Assembly (NCBI GenBank): GCA_006386115.1
Contig: VFIW01000039.1
Span: 62,001-126,000 of the forward strand
DNA length: 64,000 nucleotides
Reading direction: 5' to 3'
Source of the DNA: Globisporangium splendens
Taxonomy: Eukaryota > Oomycota > Peronosporomycetes > Pythiales > Pythiaceae
The translations under genes were made by a program, and so were the position numbers. The notes under the pieces were generated by a model that was not told where the DNA came from, did no database searches, and saw only the letters and a list, made by a program, of their open reading frames with translations. Below are positions 10,211-21,649 of this stretch, piece after piece. Each line of letters begins with the position of its first letter. Positions within the stretch are counted from its first letter, which is position 1.

Positions 10211-11661
10211 CTTTCGTTTCGAGAGCGCGACCGTCTCATGCTGGCTTCACAAGTGGCGCCATTTGCCAAAGGAAACACATCAACAAAAGGAAGCAGCGCA
10301 CAAATGCCAAGCGACAGGATTGGCCAGGCGCGCTGCTAGTGCATCGTGACGCCAGCACTCGCAACTGTGTCTTTGTGCTGTGTGTGTGCTTGCGAGGGAG
10401 GATCATGCGCCTGTCTGGCTGTCGCTCCACGTGTCCGATTTCAGTGCACGCTCGCGGATGTCGCAGCACCGCCCGAGTGACGGATCCCACTTTTGCGTTC
10501 GGCACACCAACCAAGTGCACGAACGAAGCACAGCCATGCTTGGCGCTCTTATTTGTGTGCCGCATTTGAACCAGAACCCACAGGACATCCCACTTCGCTG
10601 GCAGCAAACGGGCCAGCCGAAAAGGGAAGGAAAAGTCGAGGGCTGAATCTGGATCCGGAGCATGATTTGGAAAGTGTGCACCATCGCATCCCATGCTCGG
10701 GATCGGCCGCCAAGAGAGCATGAACGATCCTGTGCGCGCGCCCATCCGTCTGCGTCCATGCCGTGATCTCCACACAGTGGGATCGCTGCACAGAATCCAC
10801 CCATCTGGGCTCCGCGTCCGAAAATTACTCACTCGCAGAAACTCAATGTGACAATGTGGTTGCGAAGTCTTATCCCACCGCAGAGAAAGTTGACCAAATT
10901 GTGCGTTGTGTGTGAGTTTTCTTCTTCTGAAAGAACAAAAAGGGACAGTCTTCACCTCGTTTGTACACTAGTGGGACTCAACCTTTCTGCCTCCCACAGT
11001 GCAGTCTCTCTCACACGTTTTAAACTGACCGACGCTTCTTTGTCCGTGTAAACGTCTTCGGCACTCTTTTTACGCAATCCTGCGACACCACGACAACGAG
11101 TCAAACCGAAAAAGCTGAATCTTGCAAGCCAGCAGCAGTAATCAGCCGCCCGGCTGTCCATCCAAAGCGCACCCATTTCTACCGAAACAGGCTCTCGTGA
11201 TGTGCATTTGCTGAGTGCATACAGTACAATCGGCTGACCTAATAATTGTTGCATCCGAGTCTTATCCACGCAGACGTTGAGGCATCATCGAATGAGTAAG
11301 CAAACAGCTAGTTGCGCATCAGCAGAAAAGGCAGGGAGTGAGCTGTCATGATCTGGGACTACCTCTGCTCAGCGGCCGTCACGGAGCGATGTCCGTGCGA
11401 TATCCCCTCCTCCTTGTTTTATGTCTACTTGCACTTGGAATGTTGATCATGGATATTGTAGGTCAGACACTTGCACCTCCATGCAACCTCACCTTACAAC
11501 CATAACCACAACCAGCAGCAGCAGCAGAAAAGAGTGGGCACCAGATCACATGCGCAGACAGCCAGACGCACGCTGCAACCAGGCGCTGATCGAGCGACAG
11601 ATGCAAGAGCATGCGGTTGTACCACCACGTCAGCAATGGCTTTCTTCCTTTTTCCATTGCT

Positions 11662-11694
<33 letters not shown>
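11662..11694. repeat. TC-rich microsatellite
   Basis: Uninterrupted CT/TC dinucleotides flanked by TCCC units. Confidence 0.9.
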
Positions 11695-11770
11695 CTCCCG
11701 GCTTTGCATTTCGGTTGGTGGATAAAGTGGTGGGTGGGAGCTCCAGACAAATCCGTGCAATTCACTTGCT

Positions 11771-11851
11771 GACTGTTCTTTTTTTTCAGTCAAGCAAGGA
11801 GGAGGAGGAGGAGGAGGGGTCTAGCAGGCTTGGCTGAAAAAAAGAACAGTC
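11771..11851. repeat. Inverted repeat around a GGA tract
   Basis: Left arm at 11771-11789 (GACTGTTC, T-run, CAG) and right arm at 11834-11851 (CTG, A-run, GAACAGTC) are complementary apart from one T in the run. The loop contains (GGA)n. If transcribed it would form an 18-bp hairpin. Confidence 0.7.
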
Positions 11852-14800
11852 CGACTCGGCATGATGGGCAGATTATTGTCGAAGGCAGATTGGGTACCGA
11901 ATGTATCTGCAAGCCACCAGCTACAACTGCGCGAGGAGGTAATCTCGTAAATGTTCTATTGCGAGAGAATGCCATGGAGCAGAAACGGCGCTCTGTCTTC
12001 TCCATGACTTTATCACGAAAATCTTGGCTGGCTTGGGATCTTCAAATAGAAGCGAGGTGGTGCTTCAAACTGAGGGGTTGCTTGACGCTAAACGCAGCGT
12101 TTCGAAATGTTTCCGCGCCAACAACGTGAGCAAGACCGAGATTTGGCTTATTCTGAAAGTGCAGAATACGAAATTTATGATCTGGATGAGCTGTGTGCAC
12201 GTACCCCATTCTAATTCTATGAAAATGAAACAAGCAGATGCGATTCGCAACCACCCACCACGTCCCATGTTTCAAAAAAGAAAGATAGAGAAAAGCGCAC
12301 AATGGGAAAATCCCCCCATCAGTTCAGTTTTATAAAATTTACTGGCAGTCTCGAATATAACTCATGAAAAGATAAGAAAGTTGCAGCGACAGTGCTGGAG
12401 ACAGAAGATGGAGTCCTTTCACTTCAAGAGTTGCCACTCTGTTGAGGCATTTGCTCATCTTAATCTCCCTCCTCTCTGTTGTCGTGATCATCTTCATCTT
12501 GATGCGAAGAGATTTGCCACGAAAAATGTGGGCACTTTACCCAAAAAGTGTGGGGTCAACACTGCCACGTGGCGACCGAACAGTAAAGAGCGCTGTTGTT
12601 GCTTGAAGTTTGCTGTCAGCACCTTCACAGAAAAGCAAGCACGACAGCAAACAGGCGCAGCCACCACCCAACCAGAGGATGGCGTAAAGTCAAGGCGATG
12701 TGTTGCATAGAACCGACAGGGAGTGAGGGTCAAGGTGGATGCGTGCGCCATGGCATTGTCTCATGGGACCAGTGGACTCAAACGACACAAATATCAGACG
12801 CTGCATAGGGTGGGATGGTGGCGTTTGCTTTCAGGTCCGCCCCCATCATCGTCGTCGTCCTCATCCGCATCATCTCCACCTGCGTGATTGTGCTGCGCCA
12901 ACTGCATGCTCTTGCTTCATGTGCAACGAACCAACCGTCCGCATCGCCAGATACAGCTGGGCTTACCGTACACTTGGAGAAAACGCATGTTCGGGACAGA
13001 TTGTGGTGACAATTGACAGCTCAGTGCCGAGCGTGAAGATTCAAAAGTTTCTCATTCCGCCACACTCTCTTGTCTCTCACGACCGACTCTGCGCGGCAGC
13101 ACTGGATGTTCACCTGACAGTCCCCACGCACTCCAGTGACATTCGAAACACAATAAACGCATCGCCAGAGAAAAGGAAGGCGCCATGGGGTACAGGTTGC
13201 ACTATGCCAGAAGTGCGAGTGGCACATCAAGAGATACGAGCTTGAATGATTATTCGGGATGTGGAAAGTCCCAAGGTTTTCTGTGGATTTGATACAGTAT
13301 CGCTGCGCGTTGTGTTCTGCATCTCGGAAACTGTTTGCTCGGCTTCAACTTACACTAGCTCCCTATCTCTCATACCGCAATTTCAGACTCTCGACTTTTC
13401 CAAACCAATGACGGTTGCAGAATGGATTTTCTCAGTTGCCGCTGGCAGACCAGTTTGCAAAAGAATCCATCGAGTTCTGAAATCAGGTGACGCCTTCATT
13501 TGACCCCCGAAATACATTCTGGGACATTCGGAGACCTCGAACCAGAAACGACTTGCAGACTTCGATGGCAGTCGTTCTCCCAAAGTTTAAATTCGTGTAA
13601 AAAATACAAAAGAGCAGCCACCACCAACGTCAGGGTAGCACGAGATGTGGCGCGAGTCTGCACCTTCGCTCGATTATTAAAAACGATTTCTTTCAAAAAG
13701 ACAAGGAATCCCGTTCCTGCACACTATTCCAGTCACCAGTCGCCTGTTTGACTTGGAAACTCCAGCTCGAGAGACAGCAAACAGGCGGGGCTGCGAAAGT
13801 GACGCAAACGATGCTGGTGGTTTCCTCGGTGTTCTGATACAATTCTTCGATCTTTCTGTATACGCAAGAGAGGTGAATGCGTTGATGCGGGAGCCACTTG
13901 AGCGCGCACGACTGCCGCCTCTACGGTACGGCTCTGTTTAATCGAAGAAGAGGGAGCGGGTCTCGCGGGATCGACAACTCGCTGCCGCAAAGAAAGGCCA
14001 CTCTCTCTCGCATGTGCGCGATTGAGTGAGTGAGTGTGTGGTGACGTGGTTGGTTGGGTCGCGAAGTGGCGTGCGCCCCATCATCGTCGAGCTGCCGAGT
14101 CTCGAAAAAGGGGGACCACATTTTCTGCGCGTGCTCTAAAAAAATCGGGTGGGATCACATCCCCATCCTTCGCAGGAGTGTGTGTCGCTGGGTGAACTGC
14201 TGAGAGAAAACGACGAGTCGTGGGGATTCTCCAGCAAAGCGATCTGCATCTCCCTCTAACACGATTTTAAATTGCTGGATGAAATCTTGGATTTCTAGCA
14301 GCATGAGAAATTATAATGAAGATAGAGCAGAAAAAAATGAAAAAAAAATGAAATATGAAAAAAAAAAAAAGAGCGGAGGCGCAGACACCAATCAATTGCT
14401 GAAATTGTTGCCTTTCTTGAACGATCTCTGTCGTCCTGAACGACGATGCACATAAAAACACACATGGATACATTTCTGCAAACCGCCCATCTCTTCCGTT
14501 GTTTGCTCTGCCTTGCCGCTCCTCACGAATAACCCCAACTGGCGCCCTTCTGCCCTCTGGTTCAGATGCGTTCTTTCCGAAATTATTGGCAACATGGGTG
14601 CTCTTTTTCCAACGGCCAGCACAGAACGAGAAGGCGGGTTCCTTCACTTTGCGTGCTGGTTCGAGACAACAATAAAGTATTTCACAATCGCAGCCTTTCG
14701 CGCTTCGTATGCACTCTCTTCCCTTCCCCTATCCAGGAAGCCACAAGATCTTCCCTACGTATGCGCTCTTTCTGAAAGGATCTTCATGCGGTTGGATGCA

Positions 14801-16157
14801 CAAACAAGTCCCATTTGACAAGCATGGGGAAACTGCCAGACGATGATGCTAAAATGGAAATGGATCTGCTCAGACATTCCTTGTTTCCCTTCCAAATGGA
14901 CCCTGACTGGTCCCAGAAAAAGGATAAGGCACCAGTTCCCTTCAACTCGCTCTCTATTTTCTCCTTCTTCCACTCTGAATTGTTGACCGGGAAGAGGGCA
15001 CTGTACATCACGACAGCGTCCCCTATATAAGCCTCACGATTCTTCTCAGCTGGTGGCGGCGTGGCTAATTTTTGCAGGCTGGATGGGCGTGCGTGGGAGC
15101 AAAAATGATCGGAAAACAGGCGACTTGAGACCTGCGATGAGATGAGATCCGTCCGTCCTTCGTGGGCTTTGAACCACTGGTTACAAACGGTGCGACGCGC
15201 TGGATCTGCATGCGCCTTCCTCCTCCAGTTGATTGCCACGCCTTTTTTCCTGCGCGCATTTGCGGCACCCTTGCGATGCAAGAATAAAAGATAAACATCT
15301 CACTTTGTTGTCATACGTATCACGAGGGGGAGCCTATCCCACGTTGCCGCTCGCTCGCAAGCGCAGCGCACAGTGCATGAAGGCCGCTGCCGCACACTTT
15401 TATCATAGAACACCACACACTTTTCTTGCGCTGGGTGTGAGAAAAAACCGTATCAGCATGAGCGGATCTTCCCACGCATCTTCAAGATTCCTGTCGCGCA
15501 CACGGCTGCAGAGGGCGGGAAGCCGTCTGGCATTCTGACCACCGCGTGAGTGAGAGTGTGAAGAAAGGATGCATGATAGAAAGATTTGATTGCCATCTGC
15601 GCAGTATCTGCCACAACCGGACGCGCCCTTTTTCTTGGCGCTGCTGTCTCCAGCAGCGTGTTCCGAAGCGTCACGCCAGAGCGCAACGCTCTGATTGCCT
15701 TTGTCACGGCGCTTACTTATTGTGCGCCGTCTATGCGCCGTTGCCCACATGCAACAACAACAGCGGCCGTCAACTGAAACCAGCATCATCGCAGACAGCG
15801 AGTCTTCCGATTTCTCCGCCACGAATTTCCTTAGTGAACTTGAACCGCAACGAAAACTTGGATATTTTCTCATTTATAGAATCTCACAAGCACTTGGAGA
15901 AATATATGTGCACATGCGTCACTGGCTTAATAGTGGGTGGTGAATCGAGTTCCGTTTGGTTTCCATCTGGGAGCGTCGAGATTATCATTCATTATAAACA
16001 CGTTGAATGAAACTCCTGCAACGCATCAGAAGACCGCCTGCTCAACATTCCGTGGGGTGGGGTGAGAACTGCTGCGGTCTCCAACCCAAAGCGGAACAAC
16101 AGGTTGTCGCGTCGACGGATGACAGTTGCTGTACATGCGCTCAGTCACCAACCGCCA

Positions 16158-16181
16158 GCACACACACACACACACACACAC
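16158..16181. repeat. CA microsatellite
   Basis: Twelve or so uninterrupted CA dinucleotides. Confidence 0.9.
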
Positions 16182-16291
16182 GCTGGTTCAACCGCCCTGT
16201 CTCTACCCGTCGCTCGCTCAGTCCAGCAGCGGCTGAAGCATCATCGCCAGCGAAAGAGCGCCGCCTCGTCTGTTTCGCATTTTTTATGGGA

Positions 16292-16306
16292 GGGGGGGGG
16301 GGGGGG
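16292..16306. repeat. Poly-G run
   Basis: About 15 consecutive G; a likely site of sequencing-length uncertainty. Confidence 0.85.
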
Positions 16307-17041
16307 AGAAACTGACCTGGATATGATGGGCATCCTTTCAGGTGAGAGGGGGAAAAGTGTGAGCAGGCGGAAACGAGCGAGCGAGGGAACAGAAGAGAGG
16401 AAACAACCCGCTGGTGGACGGATTTCCTCGAAGGAGCAGGGCTTGCATCAATCAACGGATCGCATCGAATCGGCACAAAGGATCCGCTTATAAATAACTC
16501 GACGGTTTTTTCTTTCCTGCGTTTTTTCTTCTACGTTCCTGCTGATAAATGCACTGCTGGGCATATCCGTCGTCGTCCCACACTCTTTCCCCTTTCTCTT
16601 TATAAGCACACACCATCTTTCTTCCTCTGCTGGGTTTCCTTCCAAGACAGACCCGAAATAAGGATCCTTTCTGAGTTTATTGTCTTCGTCGTCTAATCCG
16701 CGGCCGTCCTTTCTGCCCCCCGCGTGTCGGCGCTCTCTTGAGACACCGGGCTCCCCCTCCCAAAACAACAACAACAAAACACACACACACAAAAATCATC
16801 CCGCGACGTGATGGGGAACGCCGATTACGAGGTTTGTCCAACGTCTGTCTGTACGTACGTCCAGGGACAAGACGGACCAAAGAAAGGGCAGGAGCAACCA
16901 TCACGACACACACTCTGCACGGAAAGGCAACCCACTCACTCACTCTCGCAGCAACTAAACTGCTTGCGCCAGCCAACGCAGCAACCAAGAGCCCGCTCGC
17001 TCACTCGCTCGCCCCACCAGCCCAGCCCCGCACTCCCTCGT

Positions 17042-17058
17042 TCATTCCTCAATTTGCC
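17042..17058 (+). promoter_or_regulatory. Oomycete initiator plus flanking promoter region (Inr-FPR)
   Basis: TCATTCCTCAATTTGCC matches the oomycete core-promoter consensus YCAYTYYNCAWTTTNYY at every position. It lies 60 nt upstream of the ATG at 17103, as expected for a transcription start with a short leader. Confidence 0.75.
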
Positions 17059-17102
17059 CCCGATCTCGCATTCGATTCGCAAACCAAACACACAAACTCG
17101 CA

Positions 17103-17504
17103 ATGATGATGACAGCGCAGCACAGCTCCCCAAAGCTCTCTGCACAGATGACGGCGCTCTCGGTCAAGCGCCCGAGCCTCACGCCGCTCAAGCGCAAGCT
17201 CAGCACGGACGAGGACACGGCGTCGCCCACGTCGCTCGACGAACTCTGCAACAGCCCCTCCAGCAGTGCCGATGAAAGCAGCGTGATTTCACCAAAGAAG
17301 AAGGTGAAGGCTGAGAGCACCACTGCAGTGATCAGCTCTGCGATGAGCAAGTTGGGCGAAGACTCGACTTCAGCGAAAGAGCAGCAGCCACAAACGCCCG
17401 AGTCGCCTGCGTCCGCAGCATATGTGCCGTTCGCGTTCAACGAGGCGCCAGCGACCCCACTCAGCAGCGAAGAGCTCGAGATCCTCAACTACTTTTTGGC
17501 ATGA
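17103..17504 (+). CDS. Small Ser/Pro-rich putative nuclear protein
   Basis: Single exon, 133 aa, starting at the first of three consecutive ATG codons. No known domain. It is rich in Ser, Pro and Thr, has a basic cluster SPKKKVKAE near residue 60 that resembles a monopartite nuclear localisation signal, and ends in an acidic-hydrophobic tail (SSEELEILNYFLA). Several SP/TP pairs (SPTS, TPES, TPLS) could be proline-directed phosphorylation sites. Support for a real gene: a perfect Inr-FPR 60 nt upstream, strong coding-type codon use (GC-ending codons) compared with AT-richer flanks, and a clean ORF. Likely a regulator or intrinsically disordered nuclear factor, by composition only. Confidence 0.6.
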   Translation: MMMTAQHSSPKLSAQMTALSVKRPSLTPLKRKLSTDEDTASPTSLDELCNSPSSSADESSVISPKKKVKAESTTAVISSAMSKLGEDSTSAKEQQPQTPESPASAAYVPFAFNEAPATPLSSEELEILNYFLA

Positions 17505-18854
17505 GCGAGCAAGCAAAAACCAGATACAATATAGTAAGCCGCGCCGCGTTCTCGAGCCTGGTTCGAAGACCACCCTCGGTGTTGATTGCGCCAAGTCAAC
17601 TCCCCCAGGAGCCGTCCATGTAGTGCGCACTGCGCAGGAACCGGTGGGTGGCGCATCAGCTCTGGGCTTCGACCGCCCATAACAGCAAGTTAGAGCAGCA
17701 AGCTAGGACAGCAAGCTAAAGGATCCTCTTGCACTTGTCACGAGTTTCCATTGGTCCCAACCAACTAAGTTACTTTAGAGTATTTAACTTTTACTAGCAA
17801 TCATGTGCTATAAATCAAAAGCCCTTCTATCGTCATTTCTGCAGTGTTTTACTTCGTTTGGTGTGTCCGTAGGAACTCGGTGAAAGTTCGTCTTTGCAAC
17901 AGTTCAGTGGAAGCAGCCAAATGCGGTCAGGCATTTTGTCATCGCGTCTGCCAGATTTCTCGTGCAATTCTGGGCTCTCTGAATCAAGTGTATGCAACGC
18001 GGTGCTCGCTCGCTGAAGCTCTCTAAACTCAAATGAATCGCATGAATCCAAAGCAGTTCAGCAAAAACGTAGCTAACAGCGGTCGACGAGTGCCTCAAGT
18101 TGACCACCATGTCTGCCGATTTGCATCCGCTATATGCATGTGGTGTGTACACGCGGAACTCGCTGGAGCTGTCTGCACTCAAATTAGTCGCGTGAGTCCT
18201 CAGCAGTTCAGTAAAAGTAGCTAACTGCGGTCGACGAGCATCCGCAGTCTCCAACTGTGTTGCATGTAGTGTATACAATGCGGTGTTCACTGGAGCTCTC
18301 CGAACTCATATTAGTCAGCCCTATGAAGTCATTGGAGCGTTCCAGTAACAGGAGCCCACTCCGACCCAGGCGTTCAGTGCGCGAGGACCCATGCTTCAGT
18401 CCAGCAAAAGTAGCCAACAGCGGCTATAGCGTTCAGTCCAAGAGGCCCAAAAGTTCAATTGGCCAGAGCCCGACTCATCAACTTCTACAGTACGTTCACT
18501 CGTTTAACGCAAAGCAGCTGAGCGTGTGTTGCGTCAAGTGCTCCATGTGCTCACTCACTCACTCATGCGCCTCTGCGCACCGTATCTACCTGCAGCGACA
18601 TTCGGTCCATGAACTATCCATACAGCAACGCTCTTGCGCCACGCGCGCGCCGCTCTTTTGCCTCTTCTTGCGTTGCTGGGTACGTGCCGCCGACTGCGAT
18701 CGATCGGCAAGCGAAGCAGAACAGCAAATCACGTCAGCCGCATAACGTAGCGACCACCAACGTCAACAAACCAACTAGGGACAATCAAACAAACGCACGA
18801 TCACACGACACATGACAACAACAACACACTTTTTGTATACTGCCGCTGCCTTTT
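17505..18854. other. Intergenic with degenerate tandem repeats
   Basis: No supportable gene. Contains the repeat array described at 17870-18430. The rest is unremarkable and lies in the convergent gap before the 3' end of the pantothenate kinase gene. Confidence 0.5.
17870..18430. repeat. Degenerate tandem repeat, unit about 150-190 nt, four copies
   Basis: A core of the form TTCAG(C/T)AAAA..GTAGC(T/C)AAC(A/T)GCGGTCGACGAG recurs at about 17896, 18053, 18201 and 18393 (spacing 157, 148, 192). Between cores, GGAGCTCTC(T/C)(A/G)AACTCA-type and GTGTATACAAYGCGGTG-type strings also recur. Copies are diverged by substitutions and small indels. Confidence 0.65.
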
Positions 18855-20510
18855 TCACGCCGTTGCTTTGTGATCATCTCCATTGCTATTGTTCTTGCTG
18901 CCGCTTCGACGCGCATCCAACGACGAGGTCTCAGAATTCGCACCGGTGCTCGCCTCTACGGATGCCGCCATGTGTTTCTGCAGATTGGACTCCTTGTACT
19001 GGTTCAAGAAGCTGCCGAGCGCGCCGAAGAAGCCCTCGTGGTGGAAAAACTGCGCCTCCATCTCGCCCTTCGACCAAAACTCGATCGCGTACGACAGTTG
19101 GCGACTCGCCATCTCGTTGCGCCGAAGAAAGTTGCCGCAAAAGTAGATCCGCTTCGTGCCCACGCGCCGCGCATTCAGGTACGCGACCTGGCAAATGTTC
19201 TGCGTGATCATGAACAGCAGCGACCGCGCGAGGTCCTCATCGCGCACGGTGCTCTTCGGCGGTGCGTTCGGCTTGGTCGTGCCCATCTTGCCGAACGACG
19301 ACGCCACCGTCGACGACTTGAGGTTGAACTGCCCGTACCCCGAGTTGCCGTAAATGTCGCCGACCGTCATGTCCACGGCGTTCGAGTCGCCCTCGATGCT
19401 CGCGTCCATGGCCTCGTCGAACGACTGCAGCTTGGACATCGCGCGGCAGAGGCCCCAGAACGTACCACCGCCGAGACTCGTGCCGGAGACGCGTTCGTAC
19501 GTGTTCTCGCTCGATACCTTGAGGATACTCACCCCCGAGCCAATGTTCACCAGCAAGAACGGATACAACTCGGAGCTCGCGGGCGTCGGCACGATCGTCT
19601 TGTCGGCTTCACACAAACCATGCGTCTCGAGCACCACGTTCTGTTGTGTTGTGCATATGCATACATACATGTCAACAACAACCGCAAGTTATCAGCATAT
19701 ACGTACTTACGCACCTTGAACGTATAGCATTCGTCCTTGGCGTGCTGGAGCACAAAGTTCATGCCTTTGATGAGCGCGTCCATCTCATCCGCCTTGTAGA
19801 TCTCAATGCCGAGTTTCTGCTCGAAAATCGGCGAGAACTGGTATTCGCAGGCACAGGAAAGGAAAGATAAGTCAAAACGTACCTCGAACGTCTATGCAGG
19901 CAGTGAAGATTTCCACATACCTTGTACGCGCCACCGCCTGTGCACGATATCTTTTTGATGTACCGATGGAAGAACCGATGGCGCACAAAATCAATGATTT
20001 CCTCCATTTTCGACGTCTGGAAGCTGCACAAAAACGTCAATACGAAGGACAAGATAGCGCCATATGCATTTGCACAACAACGTACTTGAAGAAATGGACG
20101 GTTCCGCCGAGTTCTGGTACGTGAAGCTCGAGACGCTCTTCGCGTTGCGCCGTGCGCATGCGATCCGACGAGTGCAGCCCCAAAATGTACGCTTCGATGT
20201 GGCTCAGACAGCCTTCCTCGTGGTTCGGCTGCCTCAGGTGCTTGGAGATTTCGCCGCCTGAGGGCTGGAAATACACCATTTTCGCGAGCGTGCCGCCGAT
20301 GTCCATGCCGAAGAAGCGACCAAAATCGTGCGCCTTGGTCGTGAGGATGTGCAGATGGAAGCGGTGCAGCTTGCGCTTGCGCGCGATGATGAGCCCCGCG
20401 ATGCAGGACGCGCCGAAGAAGAACACGCGCGTCCAGAACACCTCGTGGCGGTGCTGCAGCGCCACGCTGCGCGCCAGGAGCGCGGGTGGAGGCAGCGCAA
20501 GCGTCGTCAT
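18855..20510 (-). CDS. Pantothenate kinase (eukaryotic type II PanK)
   Basis: Four exons on the minus strand: 20086..20510, 19921..20023, 19715..19837 and 18855..19640, all with GT-AG introns and consistent phases; 478 aa. It catalyses ATP-dependent phosphorylation of pantothenate, the first step of coenzyme A synthesis. Visible motifs: the acetate/sugar kinase phosphate-binding loop GMDIGGTLAKMVYF at about residue 68, CTGGGAYK ending exon 2, VNIGSGVSIL and SGTSLGGGTFWGL in exon 4, and the conserved KRIYFCGNFLR near the end. An N-terminal hydrophobic patch (FFFGASCIAGLII, about 29-41) precedes the catalytic domain and may be a membrane or organelle-targeting segment. The Ser/Asn-rich last 40 residues are extra to the enzyme core. 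A 15-bp inverted repeat lies 79-116 nt upstream of the ATG. Confidence 0.92.
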
Positions 20511-20588
20511 GCAGTCTCCAAATGTGATGCCAACAGCACTTCCTAACCTCAACTCGGTCGCTTTTCGGGGGGAATCTGTCTGTTTCTA

Positions 20589-20626
20589 CGTGGTCCACAC
20601 TATGATGTTGTATAGTGTGGTCCACG
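20589..20626. repeat. Imperfect inverted repeat CGTGGTCCACACTAT / ATAGTGTGGTCCACG
   Basis: 15-bp arms (20589-20603 and 20612-20626, one mismatch) around an 8-nt spacer, just upstream of the pantothenate kinase start. The same 14-15-nt word occurs singly at 29979-29993 (opposite strand) and 43379-43392, each also in a presumed promoter region. Confidence 0.75.
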
Positions 20627-21649
20627 CATTAGTGAGTCCATTTGGCGTGTTTCGCGAGCGAAATCCTCGAAAGGGACGGGCTGCTCTATAACGCGCATCT
20701 TGCGTGCGTGTGGGGCTTTGACAGATTGCGAGGGAGAGAATGCGTCATAGGCGGGAGCGCTCTTCCCTCTCCTCTCTCTTTGAAGAAAGATCACACTGAT
20801 GCGCCATGCATGCATGGATGGCAAATCCGCTCGCGTCAAAATTCAAACTCCCATCCCCACCAGCAGATGATGCCGAGCAGAATATTCGACGAAGAGTAGC
20901 ACGCAGTCGGAAGCTTCGCCAGAAACGATCACGAGCCGCACCCAAGCAGCTACGCGAGACGCGATGGGTGGCATGTTCGTCCATTGTTGCTGGCCACGCA
21001 TGCCGTCGCGTCGTCCCTTGCGTGTCAACTGGAAAACCGTTGGAACGCCGAGTCCAAACATCAAAATATGATGGAAAAAGTGAGATGGATAGGTCAGCAG
21101 CATCCCTCCCTCCTTCTCGGATGAAATGCAAGTCAAAAAAGAAAACGACACAAAATTATGATAAAAAGTGGATGATCGCAAGAGTGCGATTTGGTGATCA
21201 GAAGCAGGTGGTGGTGGCTGCGAACCCACAAGCGGAACCTCAACGTGGATGGATTAGAGAGCGTCTCTGGTCCACTTCAGCCGCCTAAAAAAGCAAGTGG
21301 CCAGCATGGAGCCACATCCACGCATCTGCTGTTGGTGGCGCCTCATGTCCTTCTCTTTTATTGCACTTGCACATTTTTTTCCGCCGCTGAATTCATGAGA
21401 ACTCATCATTTTTACAGTCAAACTTCAACGTCAAGTAGGGGGAGGGGGCACTATTGTCTTAAGTTCGTATCTGCTGTCATTATGTCACTAAAGCGAACAG
21501 TCGCACCCACTGCATCCGCGAAAACTATACGTCCAATAAACCTCATCCGTGAGGTTATGACACTGCTCACAGCCAGCCAGCCAGCCAGCCAGCCATTATT
21601 ACCATACCCGCATCTCGAAACGGTACATTGGACGACACATCGCATCGAA
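20627..21649. other. Intergenic, divergent promoter region
   Basis: About 1 kb between the pantothenate kinase (minus) and the gene at 21650 (plus). Contains a CAGC tandem (four copies of CAGC near 21575-21595) and no supportable gene; the open frame running into the next gene from 21191 begins with GTG and has no domain. Confidence 0.45.

Larger units (their letters stand above)
10211..17041. other. Long intergenic stretch without a supportable gene
   Basis: About 6.8 kb. Open frames are short, lack recognisable domains, and several overlap antisense. It holds simple repeats (TC at 11662, CA at 16158, a G-run at 16292), a GGA-rich inverted repeat at 11771-11851, A-rich tracts near 14330-14370, and TATA-like strings at 15022, 16487 and 16598 with no gene attached. 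The 3' few hundred bases are pyrimidine-rich promoter sequence for the gene at 17103. Confidence 0.5.

Noticed and set aside
10236..10955. 239-aa minus-strand ORF in the long gene-free region
   Set aside because: No domain, Trp/Cys/Arg-rich random-looking composition, no promoter or intron signal.
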